A DNA stretch of 41,969 nucleotides, taken from the NCBI GenBank assembly GCA_023442945.1, contig JAEZWW010000053.1, positions 1 through 41,969 of the forward strand, read 5' to 3'. Shown here piece by piece: positions 17,150 through 24,289 of the stretch (position 1 is its first letter; every line of letters starts with the position of its first letter). Origin of the DNA: Pseudomonadota bacterium (GTDB lineage: Bacteria > Pseudomonadota > Gammaproteobacteria > Burkholderiales > Burkholderiaceae_C). The notes under the pieces were generated by a model. It was not told the origin of the DNA, did not search any database, and saw only the letters and a program-made list of their open reading frames with translations. The translations under genes were made by a program, and so were the position numbers.

Positions 17150-18738
17150 GCGCCGCCCCGATGGCCGACTGGCACGACCGTTTGCGCGCTGACGAAGCGC
17201 CAAGTTGGCCCGCCCTCTGCGCGCATGCCGCGCAGGTGTTTACCGGCGGCGCGGACGGCTTCGATTTGCGCCGCGCCTTTGCGGACGACCCCGGCCGCGC
17301 CGCGCGCTTCGGCTTCGAGGCGCCGCAGCTGTGGGCCGATTTGTCCAAGAACCTGATCGACGACACGGCCCAGCGCCTGCTGACGCAACTGGCCGGTGAA
17401 TGCCGGCTGGAGGCGCACCGCGATGCCATGCTGGGCGGCGCCCACATCAACCTGTCGGAAGACCGGGCCGTTAGTCACGCTTTGTGGCGAAATCCAGCTT
17501 CTGCCCTAGAAGGATCTGCGCAGGGAGCTATACAAAATATAGCGATCTGGCGCGACATGCTGTTGACCATGGCCGACGCCGTGCGCGCCGACACAGCGGT
17601 GACCGACGTGGTCAACATCGGCATTGGCGGCTCCGACCTGGGGCCGCGCATGGTGGTGCAAGCGCTGAGCGCCGCTGGCCAGACCAGCGGGCCGCGCGTG
17701 CACTTCATCGCCAACATGGACGGGCACGAACTGGCCGCGCTGCTGCCGCGCCTGCAACCGGCGCACACGCTGTTTCTGGTCGCGTCCAAAAGCTTCGGCA
17801 CGGCCGAAACCATGCGCAACGCGTTGTCGGCGCGCGCATGGTTTTTGGCGAACGGTGGCGAGGACGTGGCGCGGCATTTTGTCGCCCTCAGCGCCAACCC
17901 GGCGGCGGCGCGCGACTTCGGCATCGAGCATTGCCTGGCGTTTGACGAAGGCGTGGGCGGCCGCTATTCGCTGTGGTCGCCGGTCGGCCTGTCGATCGCC
18001 ATTGCGGCCGGGCGCGAGGGTTTTGAGGCGCTGCTGGCCGGCGCGCACGCCATGGACCAGCACTTTGCGCAGACGCCACTGGCGCGCAACCTGCCAGTGC
18101 AGCTGGCGCTGCTCGACCTCTGGTACCGCAACCACCTGCACTTTGCCAGCCGCTGTGTCGTGCCCTACGTGCACGGGCTGCGTGCGCTGCCGGCTTACCT
18201 GCAGCAGCTGGAGATGGAAAGCAACGGCAAGCGCGTCGACGCGCGCGGGCGCCCGCTGGCCGTGGCCAGCTCGCCTTCGGTCTGGGGCCAGGTCGGCAGC
18301 AACGGGCAGCACGCCTTCTTCCAGGCGTTGCACCAGGGCAGCGACGTGGTGCCGGTCGAATTCGTGCTGACCGCGCGCGCCGAACACGACTTGCCCGAGC
18401 ACCACCGCAAGCTGCTGGCCAACGCACTGGCCCAGGCGCGCGCGCTGATGATGGGCCAGGAAGGCGACGCGCCCGAGCGGCACTTCCCCGGCAACCGCCC
18501 GTCCACCGTGCTGCTGTTGGCCGACCAGTCGCCGCGCAGCCTCGGCGCGCTGTTGGCGTTGTACGAGCACCGCACCTTCGCGCTGGGTTCGCTCTGGGGA
18601 CTGAACAGCTTTGACCAGTGGGGCGTGGAGCTGGGCAAGCGCCACGCTGGCGAGATTGAAGCCGCGTTGGGCGGTGGCAGCGCTGACGCGCTCGACGCGT
18701 CCACCGCCGCGCTGGTGCAGCGTTTGCGCCAGCCCTGA
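17146..18738 (+). CDS. pgi: Glucose-6-phosphate isomerase
   Basis: A 530-residue enzyme interconverting glucose 6-phosphate and fructose 6-phosphate. Family motifs: NIGIGGSDLGPRMV, SKSFGTAETMRNA, FDEGVGGRYSLWSPVG, QQLEMESNGKRVD and VWGQVGSNGQHAFFQ. The GTG start overlaps the tal stop; an ATG at 17161 is an alternative. Residues about 115-132 are coded by DNA that matches the dispersed repeat (17487-17542). In this stretch family members usually have a different sequence between the RAV-H-LR motif and the ITDVVNIG motif, and here it reads PASALEGSAQGAIQNIAIW. The frame is kept and all catalytic motifs are intact, so the enzyme is probably active. Confidence 0.96.
   Translation: MSAAPMADWHDRLRADEAPSWPALCAHAAQVFTGGADGFDLRRAFADDPGRAARFGFEAPQLWADLSKNLIDDTAQRLLTQLAGECRLEAHRDAMLGGAHINLSEDRAVSHALWRNPASALEGSAQGAIQNIAIWRDMLLTMADAVRADTAVTDVVNIGIGGSDLGPRMVVQALSAAGQTSGPRVHFIANMDGHELAALLPRLQPAHTLFLVASKSFGTAETMRNALSARAWFLANGGEDVARHFVALSANPAAARDFGIEHCLAFDEGVGGRYSLWSPVGLSIAIAAGREGFEALLAGAHAMDQHFAQTPLARNLPVQLALLDLWYRNHLHFASRCVVPYVHGLRALPAYLQQLEMESNGKRVDARGRPLAVASSPSVWGQVGSNGQHAFFQALHQGSDVVPVEFVLTARAEHDLPEHHRKLLANALAQARALMMGQEGDAPERHFPGNRPSTVLLLADQSPRSLGALLALYEHRTFALGSLWGLNSFDQWGVELGKRHAGEIEAALGGGSADALDASTAALVQRLRQP
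17487..17542 (-). repeat. Dispersed repeat copy 7 inside pgi (reverse)
   Basis: The stretch contains GCCCTAGAAGGATCTGCGCA then GGGAGCTATACAAAATATAG, aligning with the intergenic copies (compare GGCCCTACAGCAATCTGCGC at 7617 onwards). It sits in frame in pgi and adds no stop codon in the sense frame. Confidence 0.75.
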
Positions 18739-18754
18739 GCGGCCAGCGCGCCCC

Positions 18755-18774
18755 CGCCACGGCCCGCCGTGGCG
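18755..18774 (+). terminator. Hairpin after pgi, possible terminator without a T tract
   Basis: Perfect 8-bp stem CGCCACGG/CCGTGGCG with loop CCCG, 17 bases after the pgi stop. The following bases CAAATCC are not T-rich, so termination is uncertain. Confidence 0.4.
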
Positions 18775-18909
18775 CAAATCCGACAGTGGGCTGTGGCAAG
18801 TGTCACGTACCGTACAGGGTTGTGACTGACTGTGCTGGTTGACCGACCCACTCGGTGGTAGCGTACGAGGGCTTTTGCTGCCCAAAAACCCCTCGGAGGA
18901 GATCGCCCC

Positions 18910-19293
18910 ATGCTGAACGTCGACATCGCCAAACTGGAACAAGCCGTCAACGACCTGCGCGGCCTGTTGCGCGACGGGCTGCTGTCCACCGACATCTGGG
19001 ACCGTTCCACCGGCCTGTCGCTGGCCGCCGTCAACCCGCAGCCGGCAGCGTCGGCGCTGTTCAACATGCTGACGAACGACATCTCGTCGACGCTGAGCAA
19101 CTCGGGTTTCCCGGCGCTGAACCGCTACTACCTGCTGGACCTCGCCAACTCCAACTCCGTCGTCATCATCCAGCACGGCCCGGACCTGATGCAGGGCCTG
19201 CTCCTCGATTCGAGCAAGGCCAACATGGGCATCCTGTTCAGCGTGGCCCTGCCCAAGGCACTCGACGCCGTCCAGAAAGCCCGCACCGCCTGA
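18910..19293 (+). CDS. Roadblock/LC7-like protein, first of the GTPase module
   Basis: A 127-residue protein that I assign to the roadblock/LC7 (MglB-like) family. The pattern is a first helix (NVDIAKLEQAVNDLRGLL), beta strands with WDRSTGLSLAAVN, a helix with ASALFNMLTNDISSTLSNSG, then YYLLDLANSNSVVIIQHGPDLMQGLLLDSS and a last helix LPKALDAVQKA. No signal peptide or membrane segment. The ribosome site GGAGGAGA eight bases before the ATG is very strong, so this first gene should be well translated. In MglB, roadblock dimers act as GTPase-activating partners. A Ras-like GTPase and a second roadblock protein follow, so these probably work together. Confidence 0.75.
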   Translation: MLNVDIAKLEQAVNDLRGLLRDGLLSTDIWDRSTGLSLAAVNPQPAASALFNMLTNDISSTLSNSGFPALNRYYLLDLANSNSVVIIQHGPDLMQGLLLDSSKANMGILFSVALPKALDAVQKARTA

Positions 19294-19391
19294 GCTGCGT
19301 ACGCCTGCCCGCGTCGCCCCGCGCCTGCGCTGCGCGGGCGGCGCCGCGCAGGTGCACCCAGGCAGTGCAGTCCCCCGCAGAGCAGGCCACC

Positions 19392-20105
19392 ATGAAGATC
19401 TGGGCCTCCTCGCCAAGCAGCGCCGACACGGTTGCGTTTGCGCAGGCCGTTACGGCGCTCGCGATCGCCATCGAATGGGTTGACCGCGCCGAAGCCGCGC
19501 GCGTGTGGATCGTCGACGGCGCGACGCCGGCGCTGGCCTCGCGCGCCCAGTACGAGGCCCTGCAGCCCGCGCCCATCGTGGCCTACCTCGGCCAGCTGAT
19601 GCGTGATTTGCCGCACCCGGGCTGGGCGTTTTTCAAGGTGCCGGTCAAGCCGCAGCTGGTCGCGCACTGGCTGCACCTGCACCGCTTGGTGGACGGTGTG
19701 CCGCCAGCGGCTGTGCCGGCCGCACCGGCGGCGGGGCGCGAGCTCTGGCGCCTGTCGCCGGTGCAGCTGGCGCGCTGGCCGAACCTGGCGCGCTATGGGC
19801 GCGACCTGTACCTGATCGCCGCCTGCTCGCAACTGCTCAAGGAGCCCACGACCTACGCCGCGCTGCTGGCGACGGGCGCGGCACCGGCCTCGCTCGACGC
19901 GCTGCTGGCCGACGCCTGGGCCGACGGCATTCTGCGCGTGGCCGCGCAAGAAGCCGTGCGCCCGCCAGCGGCTGTGCCCAGCGCGCCCATCCCTCTAGCC
20001 TTCCCCCCCGCCAGCCGCCCGGCCGACCTGTCCCCTGCAGCGCCCGGCGAGGCCGACCGCTGGGGCCTGTTCAAGCGCCTGCTTTCCCGGTTTACCCAGC
20101 GATGA
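19392..20105 (+). CDS. Unclassified protein of the roadblock/GTPase module
   Basis: A 237-residue soluble protein that I do not recognise. Residues 1-110 look like a degenerate receiver fold: a strand KIWASS, helix, a strand ending VWIVDG (about residues 40-45) where receivers have the phospho-acceptor Asp, a strand APIVAYLG, and VKPQLVAHWLHLH where receivers have the conserved Lys-Pro. The acidic pair at the start is missing, so phosphorylation is unlikely. Residues 125-190 (LARYGRDLYLIAACSQLL, then LLADAWADGILRV) are helical and may form a winged-helix-like unit. A Pro/Ala-rich tail leads to WGLFKRLLSRF. The start at 19392 is the first ATG after the roadblock gene. The stop overlaps the GTPase start by ATGA. 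Confidence 0.65.
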   Translation: MKIWASSPSSADTVAFAQAVTALAIAIEWVDRAEAARVWIVDGATPALASRAQYEALQPAPIVAYLGQLMRDLPHPGWAFFKVPVKPQLVAHWLHLHRLVDGVPPAAVPAAPAAGRELWRLSPVQLARWPNLARYGRDLYLIAACSQLLKEPTTYAALLATGAAPASLDALLADAWADGILRVAAQEAVRPPAAVPSAPIPLAFPPASRPADLSPAAPGEADRWGLFKRLLSRFTQR

Positions 20106-20677
20106 AAGTTGTTCTCGGTCACCAGACCAGTCACCAGGTGGTGTTTGTCGGCCCCTTCGGCGTCGGCAAGACCACGGCGCTGCGCGCCATTTCCGACATC
20201 CCGGTGACCAGCACCGAGGCCGACAGCAGCGAAATCGCCCAGCTCGGCCCCACCGCCAAGACCACCACCACGGTCGGCTTCGACTACGGCGAATGGGCGT
20301 TTGAAGACGGCGCCCGCGTCGGCCTGTTCGGCGTGCCTGGGCAGGAGCGCTTTCACGCCATGTGGGACGCGGTGCTGCCGCAAAGCTCGGCCGTGGTGCT
20401 GTGGCTGTACGGCGACCGCTCCAGCGCGCTGAACGACTGCCGCTTCTGGCTCGACGCGCTGGCCCAGCGCAAGGCGGTCGCGCGCCTGGCCGTGGCGCTG
20501 ACGCGCGTGCCGCAGGACCTGCCCGACGCGCAGCTGGCGCCGTTTCGCCAGATGATCGGCCGCTACCACCCGCTGGCGCCGCTGATCACCGCCGACCCGC
20601 GCGACGCCACCAGCGTCATGCAGGCCACCATGATCGCGCTCAGCACGCCCTGCGTCGGCGTGGGCGCGCGCGCCTGA
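20102..20677 (+). CDS. Ras-like small GTPase with degenerate motifs
   Basis: A 191-residue P-loop protein of the MglA/conservon GTPase type. G1 is GPFGVGKTT (residues 17-25). A run of threonines (T51-T57, TAKTTTT) is a possible switch I. G3 is FGVPGQERF (76-84), where the usual Asp of DxxGQ is Gly77. The G4 NKxD position reads LTRVPQD (133-139), without the Asn-Lys pair, so guanine specificity may be weak or altered. G5 may be the TADPRDATS segment. No membrane anchor is seen. It is coupled to the gene before it by ATGA and followed 31 bases later by a second roadblock gene. It probably acts as a nucleotide-dependent switch; the output is unknown. Confidence 0.8.
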   Translation: MKVVLGHQTSHQVVFVGPFGVGKTTALRAISDIPVTSTEADSSEIAQLGPTAKTTTTVGFDYGEWAFEDGARVGLFGVPGQERFHAMWDAVLPQSSAVVLWLYGDRSSALNDCRFWLDALAQRKAVARLAVALTRVPQDLPDAQLAPFRQMIGRYHPLAPLITADPRDATSVMQATMIALSTPCVGVGARA

Positions 20678-20708
20678 AGGCCGCCCCGCGCCGCTTGTGG
20701 AACCTGCG

Positions 20709-21158
20709 ATGTCCCAGGCGCCTTCGTCCTCTCTACCTTCTTCCTCCGGTTGGCATATGAATTCTGTGGCCCTCGGCAACTTCGTGCTCCCCGCCATGCA
20801 GGAGCTGCCCAAGCACGTGCCCAAGCTGACGGCCGCCGTGCTGTGCACGCCGGACGGTTTCAACGTCTGCTCGCTCGGCATTGACGAAACCCAGGTCGGC
20901 AAGCTGGCCGCGCTGTCCGGCTCGCTGCTGTCGGTGGGCAGCGCCACGCTGAGCGAGCTCAAGCCCGAGCTGGCCCAGCAGCCGCCCGAGCTGTTGACCA
21001 TCCAGTCGGGCGAATTTCAGCTGATCGGCCTGCGCGTGCGCCAGCCGACCGGCCATTTGATGCTGACCCTGGCCGCCGAAAGCACGCCGCTGGGCGTGAT
21101 GATCGTCGCCGGCCAGCTGGTGGCGAGCAAGATCGAGAAGCTGTTCGCCACGCCTTGA
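20709..21158 (+). CDS. Roadblock/LC7-like protein, last of the GTPase module
   Basis: A 149-residue protein. A short Ser/Pro-rich head is followed by a roadblock-like fold: helix FVLPAMQELPKHVPK, strands TAAVLCTPDGFNVCSLGID, a helix around VGKLAALSGSLLSVGSATL, strands LLTIQSGEFQLIGLRVRQPTGHLMLTLAAES (read in two parts) and a last helix. It differs strongly from the 127-residue roadblock protein at 18910, so it is not a recent duplicate. Two distinct roadblock proteins could form a heterodimer or two separate regulators of the GTPase. Start choice: ATG at 20709; a GTG at 20697 and an ATG at 20757 are alternatives, and none has a strong ribosome site. Confidence 0.75.
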   Translation: MSQAPSSSLPSSSGWHMNSVALGNFVLPAMQELPKHVPKLTAAVLCTPDGFNVCSLGIDETQVGKLAALSGSLLSVGSATLSELKPELAQQPPELLTIQSGEFQLIGLRVRQPTGHLMLTLAAESTPLGVMIVAGQLVASKIEKLFATP

Positions 21159-21231
21159 GCGCAGGTGCCCGTCGGGTGGCGCACGCCGCCCGAAGTGCCT
21201 GCGCCTGATGTTGATGCCGATACCGCTGCAA

Positions 21232-21855
21232 ATGGCCCAATTTCCCAGCCCATCTTCTGCCGTCCGCCGCCTGCCACGGGCCCGCGCGGCCGCTTTGGCG
21301 CTCGGCGCCTGGCTGACCTGTGTCGGTCTGCCGGCCGCCGCCCAAGCCGCGCCCGGCGCCGGCGTCTGGCCCAGCGTGGCCGAGGCGCAGGCGGCCCTGG
21401 ACGCCGCCGTGCGGCCCGGCAGCGGCGCCAAGGGCTTTCAGGTCGAGCGCATTCTCGGTTGCTTGCCCGCACACCAGGTCAAGGGCGTGTGGGTTTGTCC
21501 GGTGCAGGTCGCGGGACAAAAGCACGTCTTCGAATTCAACTTCGAGCGCCCGGCCGGCCAGTGGCGCCTGCGCGAGCAGGACACGCAACCCGCCTGCGCC
21601 CCGTACGCCACGGCCGAAGCCGCCTTCCGCCAGCGGGAAGGCCACCAAGGGCTGAAGGTCAAAGGCAGTGTGGATGAAGGCAGCGGCCTGTTCACCGACC
21701 AGCGCGGCATGCTGCGCGACCGGCGCGGCCCTTACCGCCTGATGTGCCGCTACGACGTGGCCAAGGGCAGCACCGACTGGCTCTACATCACCTACGTCTG
21801 GCACGACGGCCAGCACTACATCGTCGATCCGGACGTGGAGAAGTGGCCAGACTGA
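21232..21855 (+). CDS. Secreted protein of unknown function
   Basis: A 207-residue protein with a likely signal peptide (Arg-rich head, AAALALGAWLTCVGLPAAAQA, cleavage before APG). The mature part begins GVWPSVAEAQAALDAAVRP, has cysteines near GCLPAH and VWVCPVQV that may form a disulfide, more cysteines at PACAPY and RLMCRY, and ends with strands YVWHDGQHYIVDPDVEKW. I do not recognise a family. An ATG at 21208 in the same frame is an alternative start. It follows the GTPase module by 73 bases with no terminator between, so it may be read with it, though I see no functional link. Confidence 0.6.
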   Translation: MAQFPSPSSAVRRLPRARAAALALGAWLTCVGLPAAAQAAPGAGVWPSVAEAQAALDAAVRPGSGAKGFQVERILGCLPAHQVKGVWVCPVQVAGQKHVFEFNFERPAGQWRLREQDTQPACAPYATAEAAFRQREGHQGLKVKGSVDEGSGLFTDQRGMLRDRRGPYRLMCRYDVAKGSTDWLYITYVWHDGQHYIVDPDVEKWPD

Positions 21856-21885
21856 CGCGCGGCGATGCCTTGGTGGGCATGACCA

Positions 21886-21946
21886 TTGCTATGGATAGAG
21901 TAGCTGGTCGCGCAGGTGGTTGTAAGGCTGAAGGGCTATCGGATTG
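21886..21946 (+). repeat. Dispersed repeat copy 8 (forward)
   Basis: Carries GCTATGGATAGAGTAGCTGG, TCGCGCAGG, TTGTAAGGC. It lies between two convergent genes, just past the stop of the truncated paralogue. Confidence 0.8.
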
Positions 21947-21948
21947 TC

Positions 21949-22575
21949 CTATTGCGTCACAGGGCGCGGGCCCGTGCGGGCCGACGCCATCTGCTGGCGC
22001 GACGCGATCGACTGGCGCAACTGGCGGCGATGCGCCTCGAGCGCCTTGGCGTTCTGAAGCGTGTCCTTTGCTACCTGCAGGTGCCGAGCAAGGCTGTCCT
22101 GCACCAAGAGACCAAAGGCGTTGCGCAGCTGGAAGGGCGGCGGACTCGGGGGCTGCGCTTGGGCCAGGTCAGGCAGTTGGTTCATCGGCACGTCTGCCTG
22201 CGCCAGCAGCGGTTGCCACTCGTCGTACACCGCGTTGCGGGTGGCGTTGGGCAGGTAGTTGAGCTGGATCAGGTAGTCGACCAGGCGCTGCAGCCAGGGG
22301 TGCTCGGGCCCCAGGTTGAGCAGCAACTGCGGCTGATCCATGAAACGTTTGGCCAGGTGCGCGTCACGCTGGCCGGCCAGCAGCGGCGCCAGCGTCTGTG
22401 GGGGCGAGTCCAGCAGTGCTGCCAGTTGTGCCCAAGGCGCGGTGGGGTCGTCCGGTGTGATCGAGTCCAACAGCCCGGCCACCACGCGAATCTGCCCGGC
22501 GTCGAGGGCCTGCGCCTCGTCGGCGTGGGCCAGCAAACGCGTGCCGGCGGGATTGCCGGCACCATCGTCCATCAT
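21949..22575 (-). CDS. Truncated paralogue of the unknown protein at 22701
   Basis: A 208-residue protein of unknown function that aligns to the middle and later part of its upstream neighbour (about residues 245-420 there). Matching blocks are YLPNATRNAVYDEWQ against YLPHATLNASYDDWQ, and APWAQLAALLDSPP against APWAALQALLITPP. The N-terminal half of the neighbour, including its membrane helix, is absent. It starts with two ATG codons behind GGGAG; this leader and the repeat before it resemble those of the neighbour. It is probably the product of tandem duplication with loss of the 5' half. Whether it still has a function is not clear. Confidence 0.6.
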   Translation of the reverse strand: MMDDGAGNPAGTRLLAHADEAQALDAGQIRVVAGLLDSITPDDPTAPWAQLAALLDSPPQTLAPLLAGQRDAHLAKRFMDQPQLLLNLGPEHPWLQRLVDYLIQLNYLPNATRNAVYDEWQPLLAQADVPMNQLPDLAQAQPPSPPPFQLRNAFGLLVQDSLARHLQVAKDTLQNAKALEAHRRQLRQSIASRQQMASARTGPRPVTQ

Positions 22576-22583
22576 GATTGCTC

Positions 22584-22634
22584 CCTTTTATATAGCTGGC
22601 TGCGCAAATGACTGTAGGGCTATCGGCCGATAGT
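22584..22634 (+). repeat. Dispersed repeat copy 9 (forward)
   Basis: Carries TATATAGCTGGCTGCGCAAA, GACTGTAGGGC. It is nearly the same as copy 10 at 24136, including the adjoining gene leader, so this pair was probably duplicated together with the genes. Confidence 0.92.
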
Positions 22635-22700
22635 CCTGATGCAATGGTGTCAGCAGGCGTTGGCCGGGCGCCATGTGTCGCGCGGCACCTGCACCCGCGT

Positions 22701-24128
22701 TCAACCCCCCGTGGCCGCCCAGCGCACGCGGTACTCAGATTGGGGGGCTTCGTTCTGCGGATTCTTCTGGCGGCCGGCAAAGACCAGGGTCTGCGTGTCG
22801 GCTTCCCACGCCATCGGCCGCTTCAGGTACGGGTCGCGCAGGGCGTCGGGCTGGCGTGCCAGCCAGGCGGGCATGCCGGCGACGGGCACGGCGTCGCGGC
22901 GCGCGGCGATCAGCAGGCGCACCAGGCGGCGGTGGCCTTCGACGTCGTGGATGCGTTCCAGGAAGGGCTGCATGGTGAAGGCGCCGGTCATGCCCAGCAG
23001 CACGTGGCCGCTGGCGTTGCGCAGGCGCACGGGCAGTTTGCCTTCGCCTTGCAGGCGGTCGGCCCAGTCGCGCCGCAGCGCATCGGCGCGGGCGCTGAAC
23101 TGGTCGGCCGGCACACTGGCCAGGGCCATGGCCTGCTGCCAATCGTCGTAGGAGGCGTTGAGCGTGGCATGGGGCAGGTAGGCCATGCGCGTCAGGCTGT
23201 TGGCGCCCCAGCGCGCCGCCGGTTGCCGGACCACGCTGTCCAGCCAGGTCTGCAACAACAGCATGTCGAAGGTGCCCAGCGCCAACTGGCGTTCACCCAG
23301 CAGCATGTCGGGCGCGGGCGGCGGCGTGATCAGCAGCGCCTGCAGCGCGGCCCAAGGCGCGGCGGCGTCGCCCGGCCGCAGCGTGCGCGCCAGCGCGGCG
23401 ACCAGGCGCTGCTGGCGCAGGTCCATGGCCAAGACGATCATGCCGCCGAGCAGCGTACGCGCGCCGGTCCACAGGCGCTGGTGGAGTTGCGCGTTGGCGG
23501 CCAGCAGCGCCAGCGCTTCATCGCGCCGGCCGGCCTGCCAGGCCAGCGCGGCGCGCACCCCGACCAGCTCGGACGCGGCCACCAGGTGCTGGTAGTACGC
23601 AAACTGGACGCCCGTGTAGGGCGGCACGACCTCTTCGTACACCGGCAGCGTGCGCAGCGACAGGTAGCGCTGCAGCAGCACCGCTTGCTCGGCCAAGGCC
23701 TGGCGCGCGGCGGCGGCGTTGTCGACGTAATGGGCGTAGCAGTCGCGCACCTCGGCGTCGCAGCGCAGCGGCGCGGCCGGCACCGCGGTGGGTTTGAAGG
23801 GCGGAGGCGCGGCGGCCTTGTCGTCGCCGGTCTGGCGGAAGTGTTCGTAGCCGGCCAGCTGCACGGCAAAGAAGCGTTCGCCGGCCGCGTGCGCGTCCTC
23901 ATCCGGCGGCGCGGCCAGGCCCATCATGGTGAAGTAGCCGTTGCGCCGCATGGCCTCGGCGTTGGGCGGCGTGAAGGCCATGGCGGCTGCCACTTCGGGG
24001 CGCAGCGCGTCGTCGTGCCGGTTGGCCCACCACAGCGCGGCCACGGCGCCCAGGGGCAGCAGCAGGGCGATGGCAATCAGCCCGAGCAGCAGGCCGCCGA
24101 GCAGGCGGGCGGTGCGTCCGAAAGTCAA
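22701..24128 (-). CDS. Membrane-anchored protein of unknown function
   Basis: A 475-residue protein I cannot assign. It has an N-terminal membrane anchor (LLGGLLLGLIAIALLLPLGAVAALWWANR, residues about 9-37, read in two parts) and then a large, mostly helical, Ala-rich region expected in the periplasm. Two cysteines (RCDAEVRDC, about 123-131) may form a disulfide. The end resembles a short strand domain (SEYRVRWAA). The start is a TTG at 24128 with GGAG six bases upstream; no closer ATG keeps the membrane helix. The shorter paralogue downstream shares its middle part. Repeat copies lie on both sides. Confidence 0.65.
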   Translation of the reverse strand: MTFGRTARLLGGLLLGLIAIALLLPLGAVAALWWANRHDDALRPEVAAAMAFTPPNAEAMRRNGYFTMMGLAAPPDEDAHAAGERFFAVQLAGYEHFRQTGDDKAAAPPPFKPTAVPAAPLRCDAEVRDCYAHYVDNAAAARQALAEQAVLLQRYLSLRTLPVYEEVVPPYTGVQFAYYQHLVAASELVGVRAALAWQAGRRDEALALLAANAQLHQRLWTGARTLLGGMIVLAMDLRQQRLVAALARTLRPGDAAAPWAALQALLITPPPAPDMLLGERQLALGTFDMLLLQTWLDSVVRQPAARWGANSLTRMAYLPHATLNASYDDWQQAMALASVPADQFSARADALRRDWADRLQGEGKLPVRLRNASGHVLLGMTGAFTMQPFLERIHDVEGHRRLVRLLIAARRDAVPVAGMPAWLARQPDALRDPYLKRPMAWEADTQTLVFAGRQKNPQNEAPQSEYRVRWAATGG

Positions 24129-24135
24129 GAATGCT

Positions 24136-24195
24136 CCATTTTCTATAGCTGGCCGCGCAAATGGCTGTAGGGCCAGTGCCGGATTTCATGTGAAG
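24136..24195 (+). repeat. Dispersed repeat copy 10 (forward)
   Basis: Carries TCTATAGCTGGCCGCGCAAA, GGCTGTAGGGCC and ends in the GATTTCATGTGAAG segment. It lies directly upstream of the TTG start of the unknown membrane protein. Confidence 0.92.
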
Positions 24196-24289
24196 CATAC
24201 CGACAAAAAAAGCCGCCGGTAAGACGGCGGCCTGGCGGGGGCGAGGGCGGGCGCCCTGCCGTCACCGGTCCGGGCGGCGCGCCACGCGT

